Numbered from the stretch's first letter, positions 8,609-19,691 are shown. The stretch: 64,000 bases of DNA from Vagococcus xieshaowenii (GCF_004792515.1 NZ_CP038865.1:1076001-1140000); one strand, 5' to 3'. The notes: generated by a model from the sequence alone, not told the origin. Numbers and translations are program-made.

Positions 8609-9082
8609 TTAGTAGATATAGGGACTCATATCCCAAAAAGTTGTAATATACTCCTCGTTATCAAAAATGAAGTAATTACTATACTCTTCATTTTTACTAC
8701 TTATTGTTCTGTACTCCAAAACCTTAAAATTTTCATTTCCTTCAAGTGAAGATACTGTTTCTAATCTGTCCTCTGCAATTTCAATAAATTGTGAGTACCC
8801 CACCTCATTAACAGCATCTCTAGAAATATCTCCTGTTTTTCTTGGTAGTTCTAAATTTTGAATGACACCTTCAATAATCGCCTCCATATCTTTGGTTTCA
8901 GTTATTATTGTTTTAGGATTACCAAGTTCTTTTATTAAATCCTTTGAAGAACCGATGGTATCAGTATCAAATTCAGTCATTTTACTGTAGGGAACAGGTT
9001 CTTTCTGACCTGAAGCTCCGCATCCCACCATCGTAAAAGCCAATATCCCAATAATAATTAACCCACTTATTATTTTTTTCAT
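8609..9082 (-). CDS. small predicted lipoprotein of unknown function
   Basis: A 157-residue protein with a classic lipoprotein signal: MKKIISG, a hydrophobic stretch, then the lipobox MVGC with the modified Cys at about residue 21. The mature part is acidic, begins SGQKEPVPYS and contains no motif that I recognise. Its length and composition resemble the small surface lipoproteins common in mobile islands of lactic bacteria. The start is supported by GGGAGAAAG just upstream. The two-helix membrane protein upstream is on the same strand 87 bases away, so the two may be co-transcribed. Confidence 0.75.
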   Translation of the reverse strand: MKKIISGLIIIGILAFTMVGCGASGQKEPVPYSKMTEFDTDTIGSSKDLIKELGNPKTIITETKDMEAIIEGVIQNLELPRKTGDISRDAVNEVGYSQFIEIAEDRLETVSSLEGNENFKVLEYRTISSKNEEYSNYFIFDNEEYITTFWDMSPYIY

Positions 9083-9169
9083 TATTTCTTTCTCCCTTAT
9101 ATTAGTTTGTAACTATTCTTTACAACATCTCTAACAGTTAGATTGAGTTTTGTATATGTAAGTCAATTT

Positions 9170-9502
9170 TTATTCATTTTCTTCTTTTGTTAATTGTGGC
9201 TCGAATATAGGTATATCTGATATCTTTTTATCAATACCTAATTTATCTACATTCTTAGCAAGAATCGCAATATTAAGAAATAATCTCAAGAACATTTGAT
9301 AAAAAATAAAGAACAGCCCTGCATAAATAGCTCCTTGTACCAAGTAAATAGACTTTCGTTCTTCAATTTCTATTGAGTATATATATTCTGTTTCGACAGA
9401 TGATGTATATAGGATGAAGTATCCTATAAAAATTAGTATAGGAGTAATAATTCCCACCATTTTATAAAATTTGATTGAATTTAAACCGTAATTTTTTTGC
9501 AT
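9170..9502 (-). CDS. small membrane protein with two transmembrane helices
   Basis: A 110-residue protein. The hydrophobic stretches at about 14-32 (VGIITPILIFIGYFILYT) and 52-80 (YLVQGAIYAGLFFIFYQMF and onward) form two membrane helices. The loop between them is acidic (EIEERKS) and the tail is charged and hydrophilic (PIFEPQLTKEENE). An AAGGAGATAG ribosome site precedes the ATG at 9502. No family is recognised. Position suggests an operon with the lipoprotein downstream. A role in membrane anchoring or sensing is only a guess. Confidence 0.6.
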   Translation of the reverse strand: MQKNYGLNSIKFYKMVGIITPILIFIGYFILYTSSVETEYIYSIEIEERKSIYLVQGAIYAGLFFIFYQMFLRLFLNIAILAKNVDKLGIDKKISDIPIFEPQLTKEENE

Positions 9503-10024
9503 CGTTACTATCTCCTTAATTTTATTTTAGTAGAACGGTAAATGTGGTAATGGCTTTTTCTGTTTTTTCATTCATCATATTTGGTAGAAAACACCCCCTC
9601 TCTTTTTAAGTAAGTTTCAACAGATAATCGTTATTATATTCTCTAGCAAAGTAAATATTTCAACAACTTCGAATATGTTCATCTTCAAGAATGAAGTACT
9701 ATATGTTTCTTAGAACCTGTTATTCTCCCTACTAGTGACTCTATAACCACAGTGAGATGAATCCTATTGTGCTTAATTAGCTAGTTTAATTTTCGAATAG
9801 TTTAGCAGTTCCATTGAGTCTGTAGAAATTCTAGTGCATTTATGCACCTTTTATCACGAGATACTAATTTAGTTTTTGTATCAATCATATGAGTTTCTTT
9901 TGATTTTCGACTACTTTCTACTAATTTAGATTATTACTCACACTACCAGCAAAGAAAGTTAATCTGATAAATACGATAATATAAGAATAGCTAATATTAT
10001 TAATATTTTACTGAACCATAATTA
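9503..10024. other. 522-base gene-poor stretch in the island
   Basis: No coding region here combines a ribosome site, a start codon and a plausible length. A 42-codon open stretch on the minus strand (9802-9930) has protein-like composition but no start with a good ribosome site, so it may be a gene fragment. A short palindrome, GTGCAT-TT-ATGCAC, is at 9834-9847. The stretch separates the recombinase from the membrane-protein genes and may be decayed DNA. Confidence 0.4.
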
Positions 10025-10939
10025 TCACAAAACAGATAACGGAGTGGTAAGTAGTCCTTTCTGAATTATTTCATCCGATGACATCGATTCTAAGTAACGT
10101 TGAGTTATCTTAATATTAGAATGTCCTAGAATTTTAGATAAAGTATAAATATCTTGTCCGTTTTTGATGCTTGTTTTAGCAAACCAATGCCTGCAAGTAT
10201 GTGGACTGCATCGTATAGTATCCCTTATATTAGTATTAACGGTTATCTCTTTAAAAATAAGCTCTATTGTTGCGTTTGTAGAAATGTTATTACCTTTTTT
10301 TGTTAAAAATAAGGTGTCTCCAATATCATTACTTCTAATTTTTTTTATATAACTATCCCTTGCTTTTCGATACTTTAAAATTTCCTTTTGAAGTTGCTTG
10401 CTAGTTGGTATTACACGCCACTTATTTCCTTTTCCACAAACTTTAAGATAGTTATCATATACATGATTAACTTTTATAGACCTTAATTCCGAGCATCTTA
10501 AACCAGTATCTAGCAACATATAGACAATCAGTCTGTTTCTTATACTCAAATAGTCCTTTTTATTAAAGTATGAGAGTAATATTTTTATTTCATCATCATT
10601 AAAAGTCTCAATTACCATTGTTGGCTCTTTCAACAGCTTAATATTAGTTATACAATTTTCTTTAATATATTCTTCCGAAAATAAGTAGTAATAAAATGCT
10701 TTTAGCGCTTTAAGGATAGTATTGATGTAGGTCTCTTTATATCCTTTATCTAGCATTGATAATACAAAACGCTTAAAATGTATTTTCTTAATCTCACTAA
10801 CTTCTTGAAAGTCACAGCTTTGATTCACCCATCTCCAAAATATATTAATATTAATCTCATATGTTTCAATTGTTCTTTTGGATAAATTTCTAATTTGACA
10901 ATCTAGGATAAATTCTTCAAGTAATTCTGTAGACAACAC
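10025..10939 (-). CDS. tyrosine recombinase / integrase (XerC/D type)
   Basis: A 304-residue site-specific recombinase. The N-terminal SAM-like core-binding domain covers about residues 1-100. The catalytic domain has the first Arg in LDTGLRCSELRS, the HxxR motif in SPHTCRHWFAK, the later His in ILGHSNI and the nucleophilic Tyr in ITQRYLE. The start is a GTG at 10939-10937 with AAAGGAGG eight bases upstream; a longer TTG-initiated version would put the ribosome site inside the gene. It reads toward the island and lies beside the eno 3' end, where an integrase of an integrative element would be expected. It could equally be a stand-alone phase-variation recombinase. Confidence 0.88.
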   Translation of the reverse strand: MLSTELLEEFILDCQIRNLSKRTIETYEININIFWRWVNQSCDFQEVSEIKKIHFKRFVLSMLDKGYKETYINTILKALKAFYYYLFSEEYIKENCITNIKLLKEPTMVIETFNDDEIKILLSYFNKKDYLSIRNRLIVYMLLDTGLRCSELRSIKVNHVYDNYLKVCGKGNKWRVIPTSKQLQKEILKYRKARDSYIKKIRSNDIGDTLFLTKKGNNISTNATIELIFKEITVNTNIRDTIRCSPHTCRHWFAKTSIKNGQDIYTLSKILGHSNIKITQRYLESMSSDEIIQKGLLTTPLSVL

Positions 10940-10941
10940 AA

Positions 10942-10991
10942 AAAAGCCCTCCTTTCTAATTGTATTTAACAATTAAAAACAGAGAGCTTTT
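10942..10991 (-). promoter_or_regulatory. hairpin that can hide the integrase ribosome site
   Basis: In the integrase transcript the bases from 10991-10982 (AAAAGCTCTC) can pair over 10 positions with 10951-10942 (GAGGGCTTTT), which contains part of the AAAGGAGG ribosome site. A second short stem, AATTGT/ACAATT, sits in the loop. The hairpin is followed by T residues just before the GTG start, so it could act by blocking translation or by early termination. Confidence 0.5.
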
Positions 10992-11110
10992 CCAATTATT
11001 ACATAACATATCCGCAAAAAATTACTGGTCATGTATTGCTAAATAGAAACACTTTTTCAGCAATTTTTTACAGAAAGTATGTAATATTAGTAATTGGTAT
11101 AGTTAGAATT
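10992..11110. other. inverted-repeat-rich junction between integrase and eno
   Basis: This spacer has ATTGCTAAA (11035-11043) facing TTTCAGCAAT (11055-11064), and ATTACATA (10998-11005) facing TATGTAAT (11078-11085). Nested inverted repeats beside an integrase fit an attachment site, and the end of eno at 11126 would be a natural boundary of the core genome. The other end lies outside the window, so no direct repeat can be checked. Confidence 0.3.
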
Positions 11111-11125
11111 TAACTTCTTACAAGC

Positions 11126-12469
<1,344 letters not shown>

Positions 12470-12521
12470 TATTTTAGTTGTTTTTTATGAAACTTTCAAT
12501 GATAACCTTGGTTTTCAGTGA

Positions 12522-14051
12522 TTATTTCTTAATAATTAATGATTCACCAGTCATTTCTGCTGGTTTCTCAATATTTAATAAATCAAGCATTGTTGGCGCA
12601 ACGTCAGCTAAACGACCGTCATTACGTAGTTCAACGCCTTTTTTCGTTACGATAACTGGTACAGGTACGGTTGTGTGAGCAGTATGAGGTTTACCTTCTG
12701 GTGTACACATTGTTTCTGAGTTACCATGATCGGCAAAAATCACTGCATAACCACCTTTTTCAAGGATAGCATCTACAACACGACCTAAGTTTTCGTCTAC
12801 AGCTTCAATCGCTTTGATTGTTGGTTCTAACATTCCTGAGTGACCAACCATATCAGGGTTAGCGAAGTTTAAAATGATTGCATCATGTTTGTCAGCTTCA
12901 ATATCAGCGACTAATGCATCCGTTACTTCATAAGCACTCATTTCAGGTTTTAAATCGTATGTTTCAACTTTAGGTGAGTTGATTAAAATACGACTTTCAC
13001 CTGGGAATTCTTCGTTACGTCCACCGTTCATAAAGAACGTTACGTGAGGATACTTTTCAGTTTCCGCAATACGTAATTGTGATAAACCAGCATTTGAAAG
13101 TACTTCACCAAGAACATTTTTCATTTCAATTGGTGGGTAAGCAACTTCAGCTACAATACTTGGATTATATAATGTCATTGTAACGAATTTTACTGTTGGG
13201 TGGTTATCGCGAGCGAAATGTTCCCACTCTTCATCAGTAAAGGCGTTAGATAATTGAATCGCACGGTCCGGACGGAAGTTAAAGAAGATAATAGAATCAT
13301 CATTTTTAACTGTCGCTACTGGTTGGCCATCTTTTTCGATGACAACAGGTACGATAAATTCATCATTTACGTTGTTTTCGTAAGAATCTTTAACTGCTTG
13401 AACTGGATTAGTTGCTTTTACGCCTTCTCCGTCAACGATTGCTTTGTATGCTTTTTCAACACGTTCCCAACGTTTGTCACGGTCCATTGCATAGAAGCGT
13501 CCTGAAACAGTCGCTACGCTACCGTAGTTTAACTCTTCCATTTTAGCAACTAATTGTTCCATGAAGCCTAAACCTGAAGTTGGTGATACGTCACGTCCAT
13601 CCATGAAGGCATGTACGTAAGTATTTTTAACTCCACGATCTTTAGCTGTTTCTAATAAGGCATATAAATGATTTTGATGACTATGTACACCACCATCAGA
13701 TAATAAGCCGAATAAATGTAAGTCTGTTCCTTTTTCAATGGCATTATCCATTGCTGAAAGTAAGACTGGATTTGTTTGAAATTCACCATCTTGGATAGCT
13801 TTATCAATTCTTGTTAAACTTTGATACACAATACGACCTGCACCAATGTTGGTATGACCTACTTCTGAGTTCCCCATTTGACCTTCAGGAAGACCTACGT
13901 CTAATCCTGCAGCTTTCATTGTGCTATGAGGGAATTCAGCCATGTAGCGATCATAATTTGGTTTGTTCGCTTGTGCTACTGCATTACCTACGACTTCGTC
14001 ACGTACACCGTAACCGTCTAAGATAATGATTGCTACTGGCGCTTTACTCAT
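12522..14051 (-). CDS. gpmI: 2,3-bisphosphoglycerate-independent phosphoglycerate mutase
   Basis: A 509-residue, manganese-dependent phosphoglycerate mutase that interconverts 3- and 2-phosphoglycerate. It has the N-terminal metal site [10 protein letters not shown], the phosphorylated serine in [26 protein letters not shown], the insertion-domain region [19 protein letters not shown] and the C-terminal metal site FADHGNSE. This is the alkaline-phosphatase superfamily enzyme, not the cofactor-dependent type. Its ATG overlaps the tpiA stop as TAATG, so translation is coupled. It sits between tpiA and eno, as in bacilli. Confidence 0.97.
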   Translation of the reverse strand: MSKAPVAIIILDGYGVRDEVVGNAVAQANKPNYDRYMAEFPHSTMKAAGLDVGLPEGQMGNSEVGHTNIGAGRIVYQSLTRIDKAIQDGEFQTNPVLLSAMDNAIEKGTDLHLFGLLSDGGVHSHQNHLYALLETAKDRGVKNTYVHAFMDGRDVSPTSGLGFMEQLVAKMEELNYGSVATVSGRFYAMDRDKRWERVEKAYKAIVDGEGVKATNPVQAVKDSYENNVNDEFIVPVVIEKDGQPVATVKNDDSIIFFNFRPDRAIQLSNAFTDEEWEHFARDNHPTVKFVTMTLYNPSIVAEVAYPPIEMKNVLGEVLSNAGLSQLRIAETEKYPHVTFFMNGGRNEEFPGESRILINSPKVETYDLKPEMSAYEVTDALVADIEADKHDAIILNFANPDMVGHSGMLEPTIKAIEAVDENLGRVVDAILEKGGYAVIFADHGNSETMCTPEGKPHTAHTTVPVPVIVTKKGVELRNDGRLADVAPTMLDLLNIEKPAEMTGESLIIKK

Positions 14052-14806
14052 TATTTTACTGCCTCCAATAATGCTAAGAATGACTCAGCTTCTAAACTAG
14101 CGCCACCTACTAGGGCACCGTCTACGTTTTCTTTAGCCATGTATTCAGCGATGTTTTCAGGTTTAACTGAACCACCGTATTGAATGCGTACTTTTGATGC
14201 TACGTCAGAACCGTATAATTTTTCAACAGTTGCGCGTACAACGCCACAGATTTCATCAGCAATGTTAGCATCTGCTGATTTACCAGTTCCAATAGCCCAG
14301 ATTGGTTCATAAGCGATAACCATAGAGCTTACTTGCTCAGCAGTTAAATCAACTAAACCATTTGTGATTTGTCCTTCGATCCATTCAGCTGTTTGACCAG
14401 CTTCGTAAGTTTCTAAAGATTCACCACAACAGAAGATTGGTGTCATACCATTAGCAAAAATAGCTTTCGCTTTTTTGTTAATATCTTCGTCTGTTTCGTG
14501 GAAGTATTCACGACGTTCTGAATGTCCAATAATCACATATTGAACACCTAAGTCAGCGATTGCTGCTGGTGAGTTTTCACCAGTGAATGCTCCAGCATTT
14601 TCAAAGTAAGTGTTTTGTGCTGCTAATTTAACATCAGTTCCTTCTAAGCTTGATGCTAATGGTGCTAAAAATAATGCTGGTGAGCCGATAACAGCGTCTA
14701 CCACATCGTTTGATGGTACATTACCTTTCACTGCTTCAGCAAAGCTAACAGCTTCTGCTAAAGTTTTATTCATTTTCCAGTTTCCTGCAATAATAGGTTT
14801 ACGCAT
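14051..14806 (-). CDS. tpiA: triosephosphate isomerase
   Basis: A 251-residue TIM-barrel enzyme that interconverts dihydroxyacetone phosphate and glyceraldehyde 3-phosphate. The active-site Lys is in AGNWKMN, the catalytic His in IIGHSERR and the catalytic Glu in [20 protein letters not shown] is the phosphate loop. Two ATGs lie close together; 14806 is preferred because AGGAGG is about nine bases before it, while 14812 has only three. It sits 22 bases or so after pgk in the glycolytic operon. Confidence 0.97.
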   Translation of the reverse strand: MRKPIIAGNWKMNKTLAEAVSFAEAVKGNVPSNDVVDAVIGSPALFLAPLASSLEGTDVKLAAQNTYFENAGAFTGENSPAAIADLGVQYVIIGHSERREYFHETDEDINKKAKAIFANGMTPIFCCGESLETYEAGQTAEWIEGQITNGLVDLTAEQVSSMVIAYEPIWAIGTGKSADANIADEICGVVRATVEKLYGSDVASKVRIQYGGSVKPENIAEYMAKENVDGALVGGASLEAESFLALLEAVK

Positions 14807-14833
14807 TTGCATATGCCTCCTAGTAATTTTTAA

Positions 14834-16015
14834 TTATTTATTTGAGATAGCTTCAACACCAGGTAATTTTTTACCTTCTAAGTATTCTAATGAAGCTCCT
14901 CCACCTGTAGAAATGTGTGAGAATTTGTCAGCGTATCCTAATTGGATAGCAGCTGCAGCTGAATCTCCACCACCGATGATTGTTGTAGCGTCTTCTAAAT
15001 TAGCAATCGCTTCACAAACACCAACCGTACCTTTAGCGTAGTTAGACATTTCAAATACGCCCATAGGTCCATTCCATACAACTGTTTTAGCACCAGCTAA
15101 TAATTCAGTATATAATTTGATTGTTTTTGGTCCGATATCTAATGATTCTTGATCAGCTGGAATTTCTGAAACGTATGTTGGAGGAATATCAGCAAACTCT
15201 TTAGTTACACCAAAATCAACAGGTAATACTAATTTGTCGCCAGCTTTTTCTAATAATTCTTTAGCTAATTCGACTTTATCTTTTTCAACTAAAGATAAAC
15301 CAACTTCTTTACCTTGTGCAGTCATGAATGTATATGACATACCACCACCGATTAAGATTTTGTCAGCTTTTTCGATTAAGTTTTCGATTACACCAATTTT
15401 ATCTGAAACTTTCGCTCCACCTAAAATTGCTACGAATGGACGTTTTGGTGCATCAACCGCCCCACCAATAAATTCAATTTCTTTTTCCATTAAGAAGCCA
15501 GCAGCTGTTTCTAAGTTAGACGCAATACCAACGTTTGAAGCATGCGCACGGTGAGCTGTTCCGAATGCATCGTTTACAAATACATCACCTAAAGAAGCCC
15601 AATATTTACCTAATTCAGGATCATTTCCGCTTTCTTTTTTACCATCAATATCTTCAAAACGAGTGTTTTCAAATACTAATACGTCGCCGTCTTTCATGTT
15701 AGCAATAGCAGTTTCTAAAACTTCTCCACGAGTTTCAGGTACGAATGTTACTTCTTTACCTAATAATTCGCCTAAACGAGCTGCAACTGGAGCTAAAGAT
15801 TTGCCTTCTTTATCTTCTTCAGTTTTTACACGACCTAAATGTGAGAACAGAATTGCTTTTCCACCTTGTTCGATAATATATTCGATTGTTGGTAATGCTG
15901 CAACAATACGGTTATCATCAGTGATGACACCATCTTTCAATGGTACGTTAAAATCAACACGTACAAGTACCTTTTTATCTTTCAATTCTAAATCTTTAAC
16001 AGTTTTCTTAGCCAT
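14834..16015 (-). CDS. pgk: phosphoglycerate kinase
   Basis: A 393-residue enzyme that makes ATP from 1,3-bisphosphoglycerate. Hallmarks are [12 protein letters not shown] near the N-terminus, [46 protein letters not shown] and the C-terminal GGGDSAAA and STGGGASLE. It has a strong AAGGAGG ribosome site. It is separated from gap by 92 bases that contain a terminator-like hairpin at 16067-16091, which should make its level lower than that of gap. Confidence 0.98.
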   Translation of the reverse strand: MAKKTVKDLELKDKKVLVRVDFNVPLKDGVITDDNRIVAALPTIEYIIEQGGKAILFSHLGRVKTEEDKEGKSLAPVAARLGELLGKEVTFVPETRGEVLETAIANMKDGDVLVFENTRFEDIDGKKESGNDPELGKYWASLGDVFVNDAFGTAHRAHASNVGIASNLETAAGFLMEKEIEFIGGAVDAPKRPFVAILGGAKVSDKIGVIENLIEKADKILIGGGMSYTFMTAQGKEVGLSLVEKDKVELAKELLEKAGDKLVLPVDFGVTKEFADIPPTYVSEIPADQESLDIGPKTIKLYTELLAGAKTVVWNGPMGVFEMSNYAKGTVGVCEAIANLEDATTIIGGGDSAAAAIQLGYADKFSHISTGGGASLEYLEGKKLPGVEAISNK

Positions 16016-16066
16016 AAATTTATTGCGCCTCCTTGGAAAATCCTCTATTGTTTTTTTAAAAGAAAA

Positions 16067-16091
16067 GCGAGGAAGCGCGTAGCTTCCCCGC
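16067..16091 (-). terminator. hairpin with T-rich tail between gap and pgk
   Basis: On the minus strand GCGGGGAAGC pairs with GCTTCCTCGC around a short loop and is followed by TTTTCTTTT. It would act as a leaky terminator or 3' stabiliser, giving more gap than pgk-tpiA-gpmI-eno message. Confidence 0.7.
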
Positions 16092-16107
16092 TTATATTTC
16101 GGTTATA

Positions 16108-17106
16108 TTAACCTAATTTTGCAAAGTATTCTAAAGTACGAACTAATTGAGCAGTGTATGACATTTCGTTATCATACCAAGCAACAGTTTTAACTAATTG
16201 TTTGTCGCCAACTGTCATTACTTTAGTTTGTGTTGCGTCGAATAATGATCCGTAAGTAATTCCGATGATATCAGAAGAAACGATCATGTCTTCGTTGTAA
16301 CCGTAAGATTCGTTAGCAGCAGCTTTCATCGCTTCGTTAACTTCTTCAGCAGTTACTTGTTTGTCTAAAACAGTTACTAACTCAGTTAATGATCCAGTTG
16401 GAACAGGAACACGTTGAGCAGCTCCGTCTAATTTACCGTTTAATTCAGGAATTACTAAACCGATAGCTTTAGCAGCACCTGTTGTGTTAGGAACGATGTT
16501 AGCTGCAGCAGCACGTCCGCGACGTAAGTCACCGTGTGGAGCATCTAATGTGTTTTGGTCACCTGTGTAAGCGTGGATAGTTGTCATTAATCCTTCAACA
16601 ATACCAAATTTGTCTTGTAAAGTTTTAGCCATTGGAGCTAAACAGTTAGTAGTACATGAAGCACCTGAAATAACTGTTTCTTCACCAGTTAAGATTTCAT
16701 GGTTAGTGTTGTAAACGATTGTTGGTACGTCATTTCCACCTGGTGCAGAAATAACAACACGTTTAGCGCCACCTTTTAAGTGTTTTTCAGCGCCTTCTTT
16801 AGATGTGAAGAAACCAGTACATTCTAATACGATTTCAACACCTAAGTCGCCCCATGGTAATTCTTCTGGGTTACGGTTAGCTAATACTTTAACTTCTTTA
16901 CCGTTAACTTTGAAGAATCCTTCGTTTACTTCAACTTCACCGTTGAAACGTCCTTGAGTTGTATCATATTTTAATAAATGAGCAAGTGTAGCTGCATCTG
17001 TTAAATCGTTGATTGCTACTACTTCAATTCCTTCTACTTCTTGGATACGACGGAACGCTAAACGTCCGATACGTCCAAAACCGTTAATACCTACTTTTAC
17101 TGTCAT
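16108..17106 (-). CDS. gap: glyceraldehyde-3-phosphate dehydrogenase
   Basis: A 332-residue NAD-type enzyme oxidising glyceraldehyde 3-phosphate to 1,3-bisphosphoglycerate. The Rossmann motif [15 protein letters not shown] opens the protein and the catalytic Cys lies in [29 protein letters not shown] and WYDNEMSY follow in the usual order. AAAGGAGG precedes the ATG. It directly follows cggR, whose product represses this operon, so it is the glycolytic form (GapA), not a gluconeogenic paralogue. Confidence 0.98.
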   Translation of the reverse strand: MTVKVGINGFGRIGRLAFRRIQEVEGIEVVAINDLTDAATLAHLLKYDTTQGRFNGEVEVNEGFFKVNGKEVKVLANRNPEELPWGDLGVEIVLECTGFFTSKEGAEKHLKGGAKRVVISAPGGNDVPTIVYNTNHEILTGEETVISGASCTTNCLAPMAKTLQDKFGIVEGLMTTIHAYTGDQNTLDAPHGDLRRGRAAAANIVPNTTGAAKAIGLVIPELNGKLDGAAQRVPVPTGSLTELVTVLDKQVTAEEVNEAMKAAANESYGYNEDMIVSSDIIGITYGSLFDATQTKVMTVGDKQLVKTVAWYDNEMSYTAQLVRTLEYFAKLG

Positions 17107-17148
17107 GTGAGATTTCCTCCTTTAGAAAATCGAAAAAATTTTTTTATT

Positions 17149-18186
17149 TTAAAGGGTTACCCCTTTTAAAATCTCGTTAGCTGCACCTTCATCTGTAATC
17201 AACCACGTTTGACTTGGTGCGTGATTCATGTAGGACGTGATTGCTTGGCTCTTAGCCTTACCACCCGTCACTGCAATAATGAACGGTATTTCTTTTAAAT
17301 CATTTAATTGTAAGCCAATACGTGGGATTTTATAAACGATATCGCCATCTTTATTGAAAAAATACCCAAAAGATTCGCCAACGGCTTGTCCTTCTGTGAT
17401 AATTCTCAATTCCTCATCAGACATGCCACGTCGTTGGGCCATATGCATGGCATTACCAACACTGTGAATGACACATGTAGAACGATGGATTAATTGCAGA
17501 ACATCTTGAACACTTGGTTCTTGCAATAAGGATTGATACGTTTCTTGACTTACCCGTTCTGGTACAAATAGTGAGCGAGAACGTCCACCTGTTTTTTTGG
17601 CCATTAATTCACTGACCGAATTGGCTTGGATGTCAATAGACTCTCCTACACCGCCTCTTGCGGGAACAAATATATTGTGTCTTAACTTTGGTTCAAGTAA
17701 GCTCATTTGGCTTGCTACTCCAGCCATCGTTGTCCCCCCCATTACCGCAATGATATTCTCTTTTGCTGGCAATAATTGATTCAACGCTTCTGTAACAGAT
17801 TTGCCAAACTCTTCTAACACTTGACTGTCTTGATCACAATCACCTGAAACAATTGTACAACGTCCTATATTGAATAATTGTGCTAGTTGTTGTTCTTTTT
17901 GTTTCATTCCAGATACTTGAGACATTAACTCTTCAAGTTCCTGTAATACACGTTCACCTTCAGCAGTAAGCGTCATACCACTTTTAGAAATATTAATCAG
18001 CTGTAACTGACGTAATATATCTGTTTCAGTACGTAAGGCACGTTCTGTGGTATTTAACTTTTGTGCCAATGTTCTACGTCCAACCGGAGACATCCATTGG
18101 ATATTACGAAGAATAGTAAAACGTTCTTCCACAATTTCCAAAACTTCAGGAATAATCGCTTCTAACAAATTAATCTGATTTTCCAT
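17149..18186 (-). CDS. cggR: central glycolytic genes regulator CggR
   Basis: A 345-residue repressor of the SorC/DeoR group that controls the gap operon in response to fructose-1,6-bisphosphate. The N-terminus has a winged helix (VGRRTLAQKLNTTERALRTE at about 35-54). The C-terminal sugar-phosphate domain has VMGGTTMAGVA, FVPARGGVGES and VGNAMHMAQRRG. The start at 18186 gives the normal length but its ribosome site, AAAGGAG, is far away, at about 14 bases; a GTG 12 bases upstream is too close to the same site. A short stem, AAAGGG/CCCTTT, spans the stop codon and precedes gap. Confidence 0.93.
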   Translation of the reverse strand: MENQINLLEAIIPEVLEIVEERFTILRNIQWMSPVGRRTLAQKLNTTERALRTETDILRQLQLINISKSGMTLTAEGERVLQELEELMSQVSGMKQKEQQLAQLFNIGRCTIVSGDCDQDSQVLEEFGKSVTEALNQLLPAKENIIAVMGGTTMAGVASQMSLLEPKLRHNIFVPARGGVGESIDIQANSVSELMAKKTGGRSRSLFVPERVSQETYQSLLQEPSVQDVLQLIHRSTCVIHSVGNAMHMAQRRGMSDEELRIITEGQAVGESFGYFFNKDGDIVYKIPRIGLQLNDLKEIPFIIAVTGGKAKSQAITSYMNHAPSQTWLITDEGAANEILKGVTL

Positions 18187-18212
18187 TTGTTTTGTCACTT
18201 CTCCTTTACAGT

Positions 18213-18250
18213 GGGACAACATTCGCCCAAGCTAGTCACTTAACGACCCA
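18213..18250 (-). promoter_or_regulatory. CggR-like operator (two direct half-sites)
   Basis: On the minus strand GGGTCGTTAAGTGAC and GGGCGAATGTTGTC occur as two similarly oriented units about six bases apart. The Bacillus CggR operator is a pair of CGGGAC-N6-TGTC units. The site lies between the promoter at 18316-18344 and the cggR start, where a roadblock operator belongs. Confidence 0.6.
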
Positions 18251-18315
18251 TGCTTCTTAAAAATAAATTGGTAGAACAAACAACACACTATGTCATCACT
18301 ACCAATCACAAAATT

Positions 18316-18344
18316 AGTATAGCACCACTAAAATTTAAAATCAA
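18316..18344 (-). promoter_or_regulatory. sigma-A promoter of the cggR-gap operon
   Basis: TTGATT, a 17-base spacer and TATACT on the minus strand form a good vegetative promoter about 130 bases before cggR. Confidence 0.65.
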
Positions 18345-18360
18345 GTATCAGATACCTAAA

Positions 18361-18394
18361 AAGAACTTGTGGAAGTGATTTCCTACAAGTTCTT
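18361..18394 (-). terminator. terminator after the ClC-type gene
   Basis: Arms AAGAACTTGTGGAA and TTCCTACAAGTTCTT form a long stem with a one-base bulge, followed by a short T run on the minus strand. It lies directly downstream of the ClC-type transporter stop. Confidence 0.75.
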
Positions 18395-18407
18395 ACTCTT
18401 GTTATTT

Positions 18408-19619
18408 TTATTTTACACTTCTGGAGTTTATTGGATAGATAGAAATGTTTTGTTTTAACAAATAAAAAATCACTGCTTGAACCATAGCTAGCGGTACCAT
18501 TTGCCACCCAAAAACCTCATACGCTAACAAAATCGCCGTTAAAAAGGTATGCGAGGCGCTACTAAACACGCCAATATAACCCAGCGCTACGACCGGCATA
18601 AGAGGTAGATCAAAAACTGTTGCAAATAAATAACCAAAACTAGCGCCAATTGAAAATAATGGCGTCACTTCTCCCCCTTGAAATCCAATAGAAAGTGTCA
18701 AAATAGTGAACAATAGCTTTAACAACCAATCATAAGGTGCGACCACACCAAAGAATGAAGAGTCAATCAGGTTAGTGCCTAAGCCTGAGTATCGGCCATA
18801 ATGGCCAAAAAATAGTAATAAAGCTAAAAATGTTCCCATCACTGTCATTTTCAAATAAGGATTTTGGAATCTATCATTTAACAAACGCTTAGTCGCTGTT
18901 AGTAACAAAGCAAATAATTTACCAATTGCAAATAAACTTAATATTAACAACAACCATTTAAATACTGATACAAACGTCATCGTTGTCCACCAGTTTTGAC
19001 TATTTGACAGACGAACAGCAAATTTTTCTAAACCTAAAAAAGAAGTGGTAAAAAATGATATAAAAGCCGCAATAAGGACATAGATTATATTAATCAGTTT
19101 AATTTTTTTTGTACGAAATACTTCAAAAGCAAACATAGTTGCCGTTAATGGCGTTTGAAACAAGCCACCAAAACCTGCCGCCATTCCAATGATTAAAAAT
19201 AATTGCTTATAGTTTGCTGTTTGTTCAGCTTGTGGAAAGCGACGAAAAAGTTTATTACCAACTGTTCCTCCAATTTGAACTGCCACACCTTCTCTACCAG
19301 CACTTCCGCCAAACAAGTGCGTTAACCACGTACTAACAACGATTAATGGAATAAGGATAAGGGGAATGTTCTCTTTTTTATCTTGATGGACATCAAATAG
19401 TAAGCCCATCCCTTTAGAGACTTCGTTACCATAACGTTGGTAACAATAAACAATCATAAGCCCCACAACCGGTAGCCACGGAATGACGTTTGAAAAATAA
19501 TCTGTCCTAATGTCTCCTATTTTTAATAATACTGAACCAAATACGTAGTCCAATAACCCTACGATTAAACCAATTAAAGCACTATAAATAGGGATTCTAA
19601 GGTCAATTTTTTTATTCAT
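18408..19619 (-). CDS. ClC-family chloride channel or proton/anion antiporter
   Basis: A 403-residue integral membrane protein with about ten hydrophobic segments and the ClC filter motifs: GSAGREGVAVQIGG (GxxGREGP-like, with the gating Glu position) at about residue 108 and GGEVTPLFSIGASFG (GxFxP-like) at about 315. It moves chloride or another halide across the plasma membrane; the fluoride-exporting branch is also possible and I cannot separate the two by eye. The start at 19619 follows GAGGAG by seven bases. It stands alone between cggR and rpoN. Confidence 0.88.
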   Translation of the reverse strand: MNKKIDLRIPIYSALIGLIVGLLDYVFGSVLLKIGDIRTDYFSNVIPWLPVVGLMIVYCYQRYGNEVSKGMGLLFDVHQDKKENIPLILIPLIVVSTWLTHLFGGSAGREGVAVQIGGTVGNKLFRRFPQAEQTANYKQLFLIIGMAAGFGGLFQTPLTATMFAFEVFRTKKIKLINIIYVLIAAFISFFTTSFLGLEKFAVRLSNSQNWWTTMTFVSVFKWLLLILSLFAIGKLFALLLTATKRLLNDRFQNPYLKMTVMGTFLALLLFFGHYGRYSGLGTNLIDSSFFGVVAPYDWLLKLLFTILTLSIGFQGGEVTPLFSIGASFGYLFATVFDLPLMPVVALGYIGVFSSASHTFLTAILLAYEVFGWQMVPLAMVQAVIFYLLKQNISIYPINSRSVK

Positions 19620-19691
19620 TGTATACTCCTCATCAAAAAAGGTAGACAATTACTGCCTACCTCCTAATCATTAAATTTTTATCGTTAACTG

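Noticed and set aside
9802-9930. 42-codon open stretch on the minus strand as a gene
   Set aside because: It has no start codon with a convincing ribosome site and no recognisable motif; it may be a fragment, so it is only mentioned.
1-10972. Prophage
   Set aside because: No capsid, tail, portal, terminase or holin-type gene is seen; an integrase and a resolvase remnant alone do not make a prophage.
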